A stretch of 53,698 bases of DNA, taken from positions 1 through 53,698 of the forward strand of contig HF985658.1 in assembly GCA_000431155.1 (NCBI GenBank), given 5' to 3'. The notes beneath the pieces were generated by a model, which did not search any database, had not been told where the DNA came from, and saw only the letters and a list, made by a program, of their open reading frames with translations. The stretch's first letter is position 1. Each line of letters begins with the position of its first letter. The DNA is from Bacteroides sp. CAG:927 (GTDB lineage: Bacteria; Bacteroidota; Bacteroidia; Bacteroidales; Muribaculaceae). The position numbers and the translations under genes are program-made. Positions 23,524-32,563 of this stretch are shown piece by piece.

Positions 23524-24092
23524 TTTCGTTTGTATGAAAAAAGTTGCCAGTGCTCAGGCGTCAGATCGGCTTTGAGAAGCTCATACCGAGCCATAACGAA
23601 AAAGAGATCACTGAGTCTGTTAACCCATTGAAGTACCTGAGGCTCAACGGGGTCAAGTTCATTAAGCTGCCATAGACGGCGCTCGGCGCGACGGGCCACT
23701 ACACGCGCCTGATGAAGAAACGCCGAAACCTTGTTGCCGCCCGGGAGCAAGAAACTGTCGGGTTTGCCGCATGCGCAATCAATAAAATCAATCAGTTGCT
23801 CAATATGTTCAACCATATTACATGGCAATGGATTGGGATTTTCGTTTCGCCTGTCGTTTACAGTGGCCACGCGACTCATAACAGTCATAAGAGTAATCTG
23901 AATGGCTTTCAATTCAGGCTGCCATGCGGAATGCTCATCCATGAAAGAACGAACGATGCCTATGGACACATTAAGCTCATCAAGAGTGCCGTTGGCCTCA
24001 ATGCGCATATCGGTTTTGGACACACGCATCTTGCCATGAATGGCCGTGGTGCCACGATCGCCTGTGCGAGTATATATTTTTAAATCTGCCAT
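23520..24092 (-). CDS. PduO-type ATP:cob(I)alamin adenosyltransferase
   Basis: Adds the 5'-deoxyadenosyl group to the Co(I) corrin. PduO-family motifs are TRTGDRGTTAIHG (ATP binding, res. about 7-19), ANGTLDELNVSIG and VVARRAERRLWQL with the catalytic Arg residues, then VNRLSDLFFVMARYE. It has 190 aa and acts as a trimer in the family. It takes the place of CobA/BtuR in this operon. It overlaps cbiA by 13 nt upstream and cbiP by 4 nt downstream. Confidence 0.92.
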   Translation of the reverse strand: MADLKIYTRTGDRGTTAIHGKMRVSKTDMRIEANGTLDELNVSIGIVRSFMDEHSAWQPELKAIQITLMTVMSRVATVNDRRNENPNPLPCNMVEHIEQLIDFIDCACGKPDSFLLPGGNKVSAFLHQARVVARRAERRLWQLNELDPVEPQVLQWVNRLSDLFFVMARYELLKADLTPEHWQLFSYKRK

Positions 24093-25375
24093 AACCTAAG
24101 AATATCTTTATCTCCCCAATAAAGGTGGGTATAACCGGCTATCACATTTTTATATCGGTATAATGGCGTGGGCACTTCTTTGCCCTTGGCATTGCGCTGA
24201 ACAGCGATTGAGGGCAACTCATCGGGATTTAGCACCCGGGAATAATGGAACTCATGTCCGCGCCATATTTCACCATCAATCATCAGCGACCGATAACCGA
24301 GAGTGAGTTTCGGAGAGTGCATCGTGACATCCATAGGGAGCACACCACACATGGGGTAATCATCCACGCCACGCATCAAATACATCATGCCACCACATTC
24401 GGCAAGAATTTTGCCCCCGTTTTCAGCGTAAGTTCTGACACTGTCAATCATCGCACTATTGGCAGACAACTCAGCTGCATAAAGTTCAGGATAGCCTCCC
24501 GGAAGATACAGCATGTCACACTGCGGCATAACAGAATCACGCAACGGGGAAAAATATTCCACTGATATGTCATAGCAAGGGTGCTCACGAAGAGCGAGTA
24601 TATTGGCGGGATAAATAAAATTGAAAGCCTCGTCACTTGCAACCGCCACCTTAAAATGAGTCTTGGAGGTAGATGCGAAGTCGGGCACATACGGTGTAGT
24701 ATCAATCTGAGTAGCTGCCAACAGAGCATCTATGTCCACCCCTGAGGCCACAGCATCGGCCGCCTTGTCAACAAAAACATTCATGGAATGCTGAGACTCA
24801 ATGCTTAAACCGAGATACCGTGACGGCATCTCCATGTCGGAAATACGACCGATATATCCGAAACACTCCACACCGGCATCATGGCATGCATCTTTGAGAA
24901 AGGAGAAATGTCGTCGGGAAGCAACGCGATTGAAAATCACTCCGGCTATCTTTATGTCCGGACGAAAATTTTTGAAACCGAATATGGTTGCAGCTACAGA
25001 ATAGGCAGTGGAGGCTGCATTGACAAGGAGAACAACAGGTATATCAAGCAGGCGGGAAATATCGGCACTGCTGCCCGACATTTTGTCATAACCGTCAAAC
25101 ATGCCCATCACTCCCTCGACCACACAGACATCGGACCCGGAAGCATAGCGAGCAAACAGCTGCCTTACATGAGCCTCAGAGGCAAGAAAAGTGTCAAGGT
25201 TGATGCTATCGGCTCCTGACGCTGCTTTATGCCACATGGGATCAATGTAATCAGGACCGCATTTGAAAGGCGACACAGATAGATTTCTGCGGCGCAAACA
25301 GCGCAACAGGCCAAGTGTGAGAGTGGTTTTACCACTCCCGGACGATGCAGCCGCTATGACAAATCTGCTATTCAC
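24080..25375 (-). CDS. cbiA: Cobyrinate a,c-diamide synthase
   Basis: Glutamine-dependent amidation of the a and c side chains of cobyrinate. The P-loop AAASSGSGKTTLTLG is at res. 8-22, followed by FKCGPDYIDPMWH and VEGVMGMFDGY. The C-terminal amidotransferase has LPGGYPELYA, AECGGMMYLM with the nucleophile Cys, and GHEFHYSRV. The 431 aa are near family length (about 450). It is first in the minus-strand B12 operon. The -7 element is at 25395-25402, and an 8-bp inverted repeat surrounds it. Confidence 0.95.
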   Translation of the reverse strand: MNSRFVIAAASSGSGKTTLTLGLLRCLRRRNLSVSPFKCGPDYIDPMWHKAASGADSINLDTFLASEAHVRQLFARYASGSDVCVVEGVMGMFDGYDKMSGSSADISRLLDIPVVLLVNAASTAYSVAATIFGFKNFRPDIKIAGVIFNRVASRRHFSFLKDACHDAGVECFGYIGRISDMEMPSRYLGLSIESQHSMNVFVDKAADAVASGVDIDALLAATQIDTTPYVPDFASTSKTHFKVAVASDEAFNFIYPANILALREHPCYDISVEYFSPLRDSVMPQCDMLYLPGGYPELYAAELSANSAMIDSVRTYAENGGKILAECGGMMYLMRGVDDYPMCGVLPMDVTMHSPKLTLGYRSLMIDGEIWRGHEFHYSRVLNPDELPSIAVQRNAKGKEVPTPLYRYKNVIAGYTHLYWGDKDILRLWQI

Positions 25376-25383
25376 TACAATAT

Positions 25384-25434
25384 GCTATTTTATGCAAATG
25401 TAGATAAAAATAGCGAGATTTTTGTTTACCTTTG
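25384..25434. promoter_or_regulatory. Divergent promoters of the two cbi operons, with inverted repeat
   Basis: Minus: TACATTTG (complement of 25395-25402) for cbiA. Plus: TACCTTTG (25427-25434) for the cbiH-cbiC fusion. GCTATTTT (25384-25391) and AAAATAGC (25407-25414) are exact inverted arms around the cbiA -7 box. No B12 riboswitch fits here, so a DNA-binding regulator is the natural guess. Confidence 0.5.
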
Positions 25435-25451
25435 TGCTAAAAGCAGAGAAC

Positions 25452-26855
25452 ATGAGCAAAATCAGCATAGTGGGAATAGGTCCCGGTGACGAAAGCAGCA
25501 TAACACCCGAAGCATTGGCTGCATTGCAGCAGTGTGATGTGGTTGTTGGCTACAAATATTATTTTCAATTCATCAAGAATTTGGTGAAAGAGGGTACGGA
25601 ACTGATAGATACCGGCATGAAGCAGGAACGTGCCCGCGCTGAAATGACACTCACACTTGCCCGGCAAGGAAAGAATGTGGCAATAATCAGCAGCGGAGAC
25701 GCGGGGATATACGGAATGGCCCCACTGGTCTGGGAGATGAGCATCCGCAATCCTGAAACTGAGGTAGAGATAGAAGTGGTGCCGGGAATAAGCGCGTTCC
25801 AGAAAGCCGCGGCTCTTCTGGGAGCACCGATGGGACATGACTTCTGCGTAATATCCCTGAGCGATTTGCTGACACCGTGGAGCGTGATAGAGAAGCGGAT
25901 ATTGGCTGCTGCTGATGCCGATTTCGTGACGGCCATATACAACCCCAAAAGCAAGGGAAGGTATTGGCAATTGCATAGGCTAAAAGAGATATTCCTGAAA
26001 ACAAAGAGCAAAGATACTCCGGTGGGATATGTTCGCCAAGCCGGTCGGGAAGAACAAAAGATAACCGTAACCACACTTGGTGATTTTAACCCCGAGGAAG
26101 TGGATATGTTTACGGTTGTGATTATTGGAAATTCCAGAACCTTCAGTTTCGGAGACCATATTATAACCCCTCGCGGATATTATCAGGAGAATAATGAAGA
26201 GGACCTGAAGATAGGTCAGGCCATCATGACCGAAAGTTTCCGGACCATAGAACGTGAATTATCCAACCCCAATCTGCCCATCGACACCAAATGGGCATTG
26301 CTGCACGCCATTCACACTACGGCAGATTTTGACATGGAAAATGCGCTTGAAGTGGATGATGAGGCGTTAAGACGCATATATCAAAGCCTCACCGAAGGGA
26401 ATGTGCGTACCATTGTGACAGATGTGACAATGGCCGCATCAGGTATTCGCAAAGGTGCTCTTGAACGCCTTGGAATAGAGGTGAAATGTTATCTGCATGA
26501 CCCAAGGGTTAAAGATATAGCTGAGAAATATGGCATAACGCGCACTCAAGCCGGCATAAGGCTCGCCGTACAGGAATATCCCGATGCGCTATATGTGTTC
26601 GGCAATGCCCCGACCGCACTGATGGAACTTGCACACCTGATGCGCACCGGCGAAGCGAATCCATGTGGAGTGGTAGCCGCACCGGTAGGGTTTGTGCATG
26701 TGTGCGAGAGCAAACATATGATAAAATCATTTGGCAAAACGCCCAAACTGATAATACGCGGACGAAAGGGAGGCAGCAATCTTGCAGCCACACTCACCAA
26801 TGCCATACTGTGCTATCCGGACGCGCAACAACTCAAACCAGGAAGAGATGTGTAG
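25452..26855 (+). CDS. Fusion: CbiH/CobJ C17-methyltransferase + CbiC/CobH methylmutase
   Basis: Residues 1-~240 are an SAM-dependent precorrin/cobalt-precorrin-3B C17-methyltransferase: SIVGIGPGDESSITPEA, SSGDAGIYGMAPL, VVPGISAFQKAAALLGAP and AIYNPKSKGRYWQ. Residues ~260-467 are cobalt-precorrin-8 methylmutase: LLHAIHTTADFDM with the catalytic His, VTDVTMAASGIRKG, and FGNAPTALMEL with APVGFVHVCESK. The two steps are not adjacent in the pathway. The start at 25452 (MSKISIVG) is 17 nt past the -7 box; the frame extending to 25422 overlaps the promoter. It overlaps the next gene by 8 nt. Confidence 0.93.
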   Translation: MSKISIVGIGPGDESSITPEALAALQQCDVVVGYKYYFQFIKNLVKEGTELIDTGMKQERARAEMTLTLARQGKNVAIISSGDAGIYGMAPLVWEMSIRNPETEVEIEVVPGISAFQKAAALLGAPMGHDFCVISLSDLLTPWSVIEKRILAAADADFVTAIYNPKSKGRYWQLHRLKEIFLKTKSKDTPVGYVRQAGREEQKITVTTLGDFNPEEVDMFTVVIIGNSRTFSFGDHIITPRGYYQENNEEDLKIGQAIMTESFRTIERELSNPNLPIDTKWALLHAIHTTADFDMENALEVDDEALRRIYQSLTEGNVRTIVTDVTMAASGIRKGALERLGIEVKCYLHDPRVKDIAEKYGITRTQAGIRLAVQEYPDALYVFGNAPTALMELAHLMRTGEANPCGVVAAPVGFVHVCESKHMIKSFGKTPKLIIRGRKGGSNLAATLTNAILCYPDAQQLKPGRDV

Positions 26856-28032
26856 CTTTACAGTGATAGGGATACCGGACTCAAAAGAGTTCATGCTCAC
26901 CGATGAGGCGGCCAACGCCCTGAGCCACGCCCATTATTTTTCCGGAGGGAAGCGACATCATCAGCTTGTGGAGGAGTTAATTCCCGAGGATGCTGAATGG
27001 ATAGATGTGACTGTGCCTCTGAAAAATGTATTTGACAAGTACAGGACTATTGACAGCGATATAGTGGTGTTTGCATCAGGTGACCCATTATTTTTTGGAT
27101 ATGCCTCAACACTTCAGCGGGAGTTTCCCGGAGCAAAAATCAAGGTGTATCCTTGGTTTAATTCATTGCAGAGCATTGCTCATAAATTAGCACTCCCATA
27201 CCAAGAGATGAGGTGTGTGTCGCTGACCGGCAGACCATGGCACGAGTTTTACAAGGCCCTTATATCCGGAGAACGATTGATAGGTGTGCTTACCGACAGT
27301 GTAAGAACCCCCAAAGCAATAGCAGAAAGGATGCTTGAATATGGTTACAGCAATTATTTAATGACTGTGGGCGAAAATCTTGGTAACAAGGATACTGAGA
27401 AAATATCAACCATGAGCATTGAGGAAGCTTCAATCAAAGATTTTGAGCCATTGAACAGCATAATACTTACGCGCCAAACCGAGCATCCTCGTCCATTCGG
27501 CATACCTGACAGCGAATTTGCCCATCTGCCGGGTCGCGAGAAAATGATTACCAAGATGCCTATAAGACTTCTTGCACTTTCAATGCTTGACATCCACAAC
27601 CGCACATCAATGTGGGATGTGGGGTTTTGCACCGGTTCAGTGTCGATAGAAGCGAAATTACAGGCACCGCACCTTACAATCAACGCATTTGAGGTGCGAA
27701 AAGAATCAAAAAAACTCATTGAGACAAACTGCCGTAAATTCGGAACGCCGGGAATAGATTATCATATAGGCGATTTCCTTGAATATGACATTTCGGATAT
27801 TCCGGCTCCGGATACCGTGTTCATAGGAGGACACGGAGGAAAACTTTACGATATTGTAGCTAAAATAAGAAAAGTGCTGTTGCCCGGAGGAATCATAGTG
27901 TTCAACTCCGTGAGCGCTGACAGCCTAAAAATGTTTGAAGAATCAATCAAAAATGCCGGAATGAGGATCTCACTCAGGCATACTTTGCTTCTTGACACAT
28001 TTAATCCCATAACCGTAATGCAAGCAAAATGA
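26848..28032 (+). CDS. Fusion CbiE-CbiT (CobL), 394 aa
   Basis: The N-terminal CbiE methyltransferase (res. 1-~205: TVIGIPDSKEFMLTDEAANA, FASGDPLFFGYAS, VYPWFNSLQSIAHKL, GVLTDSVRTPKAIAERML) is joined to a C-terminal CbiT (res. ~215-394). CbiT has the SAM loop WDVGFCTGSVSIEA, where the usual GxGTGS glycine is Phe-Cys, and FIGGHGGKLYDIV. Together they methylate C5 and C15 and decarboxylate the C12 acetate. ATG 26848 (MCSFTVIGIP) overlaps the previous stop by 8 nt. A longer frame from 26782 lies inside the previous gene and is rejected. Confidence 0.93.
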   Translation: MCSFTVIGIPDSKEFMLTDEAANALSHAHYFSGGKRHHQLVEELIPEDAEWIDVTVPLKNVFDKYRTIDSDIVVFASGDPLFFGYASTLQREFPGAKIKVYPWFNSLQSIAHKLALPYQEMRCVSLTGRPWHEFYKALISGERLIGVLTDSVRTPKAIAERMLEYGYSNYLMTVGENLGNKDTEKISTMSIEEASIKDFEPLNSIILTRQTEHPRPFGIPDSEFAHLPGREKMITKMPIRLLALSMLDIHNRTSMWDVGFCTGSVSIEAKLQAPHLTINAFEVRKESKKLIETNCRKFGTPGIDYHIGDFLEYDISDIPAPDTVFIGGHGGKLYDIVAKIRKVLLPGGIIVFNSVSADSLKMFEESIKNAGMRISLRHTLLLDTFNPITVMQAK

Positions 28033-29810
28033 GCATATTAATAATACCTGTGACAGCAGCCGGACACACTCTGGCCCAAACCGTAAAGTCACAATTAACC
28101 GATGCGGAGATAGTAATGAACCGAAAGGCAGATGCCGCCGCCCTTTCACAACATTCAAAAATATTATTCATCGGTGCATTGGGTATATGCGTGCGCACAA
28201 TATTACCGCTGATAGACAACAAGTATCATGATCCGGCAGTAGTGTGCATGGATTCCTCGGGCAAATATGTGATTTCAGTGCTGTCAGGGCATGTGGGAGG
28301 CGCCAACGAGTTTGCGCGGCAAGTGGCATCAATAGTTGGGGCAGAACCTGTTATAACAACACAAAGCGACACCCAAGGGGTGTGGGCACTTGACACCATA
28401 GCAACAAAATACGGATGGGCAACAGAATGCACTAAAGAGCAGATGGATAAAGCCATCTATAAATTTGTGAACGGCCTACCCACCGCACTCATCCTTGACA
28501 TAAAGGACAAAGGGACCCGTGAACTTGAAGACAGCTTGCCTGCCAACGTAACTATATATAACACTATTGAGGATGTGCCGGAGAGCTGCCAGCTCATAAT
28601 AGCAGTGAGTCATGCCATTTTCCCAACTGACAGATTTGTGCTGTATTACCGCCCGAAAGTACTGTCGCTCGGGGTGGGATGCCGGAAAAACTGCAATCCT
28701 CAGGGGGTTAGCGACTATATTAAAGCATCGCTTAAAAAAAATAACATAAGTCCACTTTCTATCAAGTCGGTATGCTCTATTGACCTAAAAAAGGATGAAC
28801 CACTGATAGCTGAACTTGCACATGAATATACCAGTAAAGAAGCGGAAATATACACTCCGTCACAGCTAAGTGCAATAGATGTGCCGAATCCTTCGGAAAA
28901 GGTTAAAGAGGTGACAGGCGTGTGGGGTGTGGCCGAAAGTTCGGCTATATACGATTCGGATTTCGGAATGCTGCTGATTCCGAAACAGAAATGCAAACTG
29001 AGCGATGACAGCGATTTTACATTTGCCGTAGCTCTTGATGCCACTGCTGTTCGTGGCGGTCACATAGAGATAGTAGGTGCAGGCCCGGGAGATCCGGAAC
29101 TTGTGTCGGTGCGAGGCGCAAGGTTCCTGCGGCAAGCCGACCTGATATTATATGCAGGCAGCCTCGTGCCACGCGAGCTGACCTATTATGCCAAACCGGG
29201 CTGTGTGGTCAGAAGCTCGGCATCAATGAACCTTGAGGAGCAGATAGAATTAATGCGCGAATTCTATAACAGGGGCATGCTTGTGGTGCGACTGCACACA
29301 GGAGACCCGTGCATATACGGGGCCATACAGGAACAGATGGCATATTTTGACAAATACGGCATGCGATACCATATCACACCGGGAATTTCATCATTTCAGG
29401 CGGCAGCCGCAGCACTGAGGTCGCAATTCACTATCCCTGAGAAGGTACAGACCATCATACTGACCCGTGGTGAAGGCCGCACCCCCATGCCGGAAAAAGA
29501 GCAGCTTCATAAACTCGCAGCCTCGCAAAGCACCATGTGCATTTATCTGAGTGCCGGAATCGTAGAGAAGGTCCAAGAGGAACTTCTGCAAGCATACAAA
29601 CCCGAAACTCCTGTGGCGGCATGCTACAAACTGACATGGAAGGATGAAAAAATATATCGCGGACAGCTTAAAGATTTAGCCAAGATAGTGCGCGACAACA
29701 ATCTGACGCTCACTACATTGCTTGTGGTAGGTGATGCAATTGACAACAGATATGGTTTGTCAAAGCTCTACGACCATAGTTTCTCACATCTATTCCGAAG
29801 CGAAAAATGA
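28029..29810 (+). CDS. Fusion CbiG + CbiF/CobM, 593 aa
   Basis: Residues 1-~335 are CbiG, cobalt-precorrin-5A hydrolase, which opens the delta-lactone in the anaerobic route: FIGALGICVRTILPLI, VLSGHVGGANEFARQ, LSLGVGCRKNC and a C-terminal domain. Residues ~345-593 are the C11-methyltransferase CbiF/CobM: IEIVGAGPGDPELVSVRG, YAGSLVPRELTYYAK, LHTGDPCIYGAIQEQM, TPGISSFQAAAAAL and ILTRGEGRTPMPEKE. CbiG marks the oxygen-independent pathway. The two fused steps are consecutive (C11 methylation, then lactone opening). It overlaps its neighbours by 4 nt on both sides. Confidence 0.94.
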   Translation: MSILIIPVTAAGHTLAQTVKSQLTDAEIVMNRKADAAALSQHSKILFIGALGICVRTILPLIDNKYHDPAVVCMDSSGKYVISVLSGHVGGANEFARQVASIVGAEPVITTQSDTQGVWALDTIATKYGWATECTKEQMDKAIYKFVNGLPTALILDIKDKGTRELEDSLPANVTIYNTIEDVPESCQLIIAVSHAIFPTDRFVLYYRPKVLSLGVGCRKNCNPQGVSDYIKASLKKNNISPLSIKSVCSIDLKKDEPLIAELAHEYTSKEAEIYTPSQLSAIDVPNPSEKVKEVTGVWGVAESSAIYDSDFGMLLIPKQKCKLSDDSDFTFAVALDATAVRGGHIEIVGAGPGDPELVSVRGARFLRQADLILYAGSLVPRELTYYAKPGCVVRSSASMNLEEQIELMREFYNRGMLVVRLHTGDPCIYGAIQEQMAYFDKYGMRYHITPGISSFQAAAAALRSQFTIPEKVQTIILTRGEGRTPMPEKEQLHKLAASQSTMCIYLSAGIVEKVQEELLQAYKPETPVAACYKLTWKDEKIYRGQLKDLAKIVRDNNLTLTTLLVVGDAIDNRYGLSKLYDHSFSHLFRSEK

Positions 29811-31600
29811 TATTAGTGTTGGGTGGCACCACCGAGGGGCGCAAATGTGTGGAGGTATTGGACCAAGGAGACAGCCAATATTTTTATTCCACACGTGGAA
29901 CACTTCAGGAGGTAAACTGCATACACGGCAAACATATTTCCGGAAGCATGACTACGGAGGATATGGTGCAGTTTTGCAAAACAAATGCCATAAAGCTGAT
30001 AGTGGATGCGGCGCACCCGTTTGCATCGGAACTCCACGCCACCGTTAACAGCACAAGCAACCTCACAGGAATACCTGTGGTACGATATGAACGGCAATAT
30101 CCGACATTACCCGAGCAAGCGATAGCATGTGACGGGTATGAGGATGCAATCAGCAAAATGCGTCGTGAAGGGGTTAAAAAACTTTTAGCACTTACAGGAG
30201 TTCAAACGATAGCCAAGCTACGCAAATTCTGGGAAGAGACACCGACCGTGTTCCGGATACTTAAGCGTGATGAATCGCTGGAGAAAGCAGAAGCACAGGG
30301 ATTTCCGAAAAGCAATGTGGTGTTTTACGCCGACAAAAGCACCACTGAGCTGATAAATCTTACAAACGCTGACGCAATAATCACCAAACAGAGCGGAGAA
30401 AGCGGCGGAATCTCCGACAAAATGGAGGCGGCGGTAAGCGCAGGTGTTAAAATATTTGTGGTAAACAGGCCCGAAATGCCAAGAGAGTTTATTACTGTGA
30501 CCGGCAAACATGGCCTGCGAAAGATGGTGGAAAAACATTGTCCGGGATTCTTCAAACTTAGAAGCGGATTTACTACCGGGGCGTGTGCCACAGCAGCAGC
30601 CAAAACAGCAATGCAACTTCTGCTATATGGCGATTACAGCGATACAGTGAAATTTGCATTGCCTGATGGTGAAATTATGGAAATGCCTATAAAGACGGCA
30701 TTTATCCACCAAGGAAAAGCAACGGCTATAGTTGTGAAAGATGCAGGCGATGACCCGGATGTGACGAACGGGCAGGAGATACATGTGACCTTAGAATTTA
30801 ACGGCACCAACGATATAAAATTCATAGGCGGCAGCGGAATCGGTACTGTTACGCTTCCCGGAACCGGCCTTGAAATCGGAGAACCGGCGATAAATCCCGT
30901 GCCGAGAGAGATGATAACCCATGAGCTGCGCAATCTTTATTCCGGAGGCGTGGATGTGACCATAAGCATGCCCAACGGAGAGGAGATAGCGAAAAAGACA
31001 TTCAACTCACGGATAGGAATAGTGAACGGCATTTCCATTATAGGTACAACCGGAATAGTGATGCCTTTTTCAAACGAAGCATTTCTGGATGCAATACGCA
31101 AGCAGATTAAAGTGGCGCAGGCAATAGGAGTGGAAAGAATAGTGATAAACTCCGGCGCGAGAAGCGAAAGAATCGTGAAACAAGCCTATCCGTCGCTACC
31201 CTCACAAGCGTTTATTCATTACGGCAACGCGATAGGAGAAACCATCAAACTCGCAGCAGAAATGGGAGTTAAAAAGCTTACAATAGGAATAATGATAGGC
31301 AAAGCCGTGAAGCTTGCCGAAGGACATCTTGACACCCACAGCCATAATGTGACGCTTAACCGTGAGTTTTTATACCGAATTGCCGAGCAATGCGGGTGCT
31401 CACAACAAACGCTTAATAAAATTCCGACACTGAACATGGCCCGGGAATTATGGAGTGACATACCGGAACATGACCGAAGAAAATTTTTACCGGAAATCAT
31501 CAAGTTATGCCACAGGCAATGCTCAATGCTTATACCGACATGCGAAGTAGAAGCATTGCTAATATCAGATGCCGGTGAAATTTCTTATACGGTGAAGTAA
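29807..31600 (+). CDS. Fusion CbiJ/CobK reductase + CbiD C1-methyltransferase, 597 aa
   Basis: Residues 1-~245 are cobalt-precorrin-6A reductase: VLGGTTEGRKC at the nucleotide-binding N-terminus, VDAAHPFASELH, ALTGVQTIAKLRKFW and ITKQSGESGGISDK. Residues ~250-597 are CbiD, the C1 methyltransferase of the anaerobic pathway: LRSGFTTGACATAAAKTA, GDDPDVTNGQEI, NPVPREMI and GHLDTHSHN. CbiD and CbiJ act in sequence. The gene ends the plus-strand operon. Its last 36 bases overlap the 3' end of the convergent btuD gene. Confidence 0.94.
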   Translation: MILVLGGTTEGRKCVEVLDQGDSQYFYSTRGTLQEVNCIHGKHISGSMTTEDMVQFCKTNAIKLIVDAAHPFASELHATVNSTSNLTGIPVVRYERQYPTLPEQAIACDGYEDAISKMRREGVKKLLALTGVQTIAKLRKFWEETPTVFRILKRDESLEKAEAQGFPKSNVVFYADKSTTELINLTNADAIITKQSGESGGISDKMEAAVSAGVKIFVVNRPEMPREFITVTGKHGLRKMVEKHCPGFFKLRSGFTTGACATAAAKTAMQLLLYGDYSDTVKFALPDGEIMEMPIKTAFIHQGKATAIVVKDAGDDPDVTNGQEIHVTLEFNGTNDIKFIGGSGIGTVTLPGTGLEIGEPAINPVPREMITHELRNLYSGGVDVTISMPNGEEIAKKTFNSRIGIVNGISIIGTTGIVMPFSNEAFLDAIRKQIKVAQAIGVERIVINSGARSERIVKQAYPSLPSQAFIHYGNAIGETIKLAAEMGVKKLTIGIMIGKAVKLAEGHLDTHSHNVTLNREFLYRIAEQCGCSQQTLNKIPTLNMARELWSDIPEHDRRKFLPEIIKLCHRQCSMLIPTCEVEALLISDAGEISYTVK

Positions 31601-32563
31601 TTCCGCAACGGAATTGCACCGCTCGCCATTAACGGTATAATAGCCGTTGAACACGTTTACTTCTACGGCACAGTCCGAATCAACAGCCTCAACCCCTATG
31701 CGATTCAATGCCTTGCAAGCCATGGCGTAACGCGGGCCCGCCCCACTAACCTTAACCGAAGCCAACGGCACGCTGCTTATGCGGAAAAGGCCGGAATCAG
31801 CATCAAACTCCACTCCATCGCGCTCAAAATACCGTCCCAAATCACCGTTTAAAGCCAAATCCTCGGGAGTGCCTATAGTGACACCAAGAGCCTTATCTAT
31901 AAGCCATACCTCATCAGCAATCTGCAACGCAAGTTCAAGATCATGAGTCGAAAGAAATACGGTCAGTTCACGTTCACGCGTAAGTTTCATCAAAAGCTGT
32001 AGAATCTCCACCTTGCTGGGATAATCAAGGAATGCTGTAGGCTCATCAAGGAACACTATGGGAGTGTTTTGTGCAAGAGTCTTGGCTATCATAACCTTTT
32101 GTCGCTCGCCATCACTGAGAGTCTGAATCATGCGATGCTGCAAAGTCTCAATACGCACCTGAGATATAGCCTCATCCACTACCCTGCGGTCGTCATCTGA
32201 CAAACGCCCCCAAAAGCCTGTGTATGGACTTCGGCCAAGGGCAATCAGCTCATAGACACTCATGTTACTGAGCATCAGTTTCTCCGTAAGCACCACCCCA
32301 ATTTCCCGGGCAAGCTGCATGGCGGAAAAAGAGGTCATGTCCCTGCCATTGATAAAAATTTTGCCATCAAGCGGAGGCAACATGGCCGAGAGAGTCTTGA
32401 GCAAAGTGGATTTTCCGGCGCCATTAGGCCCGAGCAGACATGTAAGCTGTCCCCGGAGAAGCTGCGCATTGATGCCCTGAGCCACTACCTTGTTGCCGTG
32501 GCGTGTATGATAGCCGGTAACAAGATTGTCAATAGTAATTGCGGGAGTGCATTGTGCCATCAT
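31565..32563 (-). CDS. btuD: Cobalamin ABC transporter ATPase with C-terminal extension
   Basis: FecE/BtuD-type ATPase. Walker A is GPNGAGKST, the Q-loop region VVLTEKLMLSNMSV, the signature LSDGERQKVMIAKTLAQ (LSDGE for LSGGE), Walker B IVFLDEPTAFLDYP and the H-loop STHDLEL. About 80 residues follow the ATPase core (from about res. 250), ending TVNGERCNSVAELLHRIRNF, not found in classical 250-aa BtuD. ATG 32563 overlaps the btuC stop by 4 nt. Gene order (riboswitch, btuB, propeller, btuF, btuC, btuD) makes cobalamin or other corrinoids the substrate. The 3' end overlaps the convergent cbiJ-cbiD gene. Confidence 0.9.
   Translation of the reverse strand: MMAQCTPAITIDNLVTGYHTRHGNKVVAQGINAQLLRGQLTCLLGPNGAGKSTLLKTLSAMLPPLDGKIFINGRDMTSFSAMQLAREIGVVLTEKLMLSNMSVYELIALGRSPYTGFWGRLSDDDRRVVDEAISQVRIETLQHRMIQTLSDGERQKVMIAKTLAQNTPIVFLDEPTAFLDYPSKVEILQLLMKLTRERELTVFLSTHDLELALQIADEVWLIDKALGVTIGTPEDLALNGDLGRYFERDGVEFDADSGLFRISSVPLASVKVSGAGPRYAMACKALNRIGVEAVDSDCAVEVNVFNGYYTVNGERCNSVAELLHRIRNFTGI

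Noticed and set aside
20143..31600. Second cobalamin riboswitch before the ring-synthesis operons
   Set aside because: The intergenic gaps are too short and lack the B12 box found at 38719-38734.
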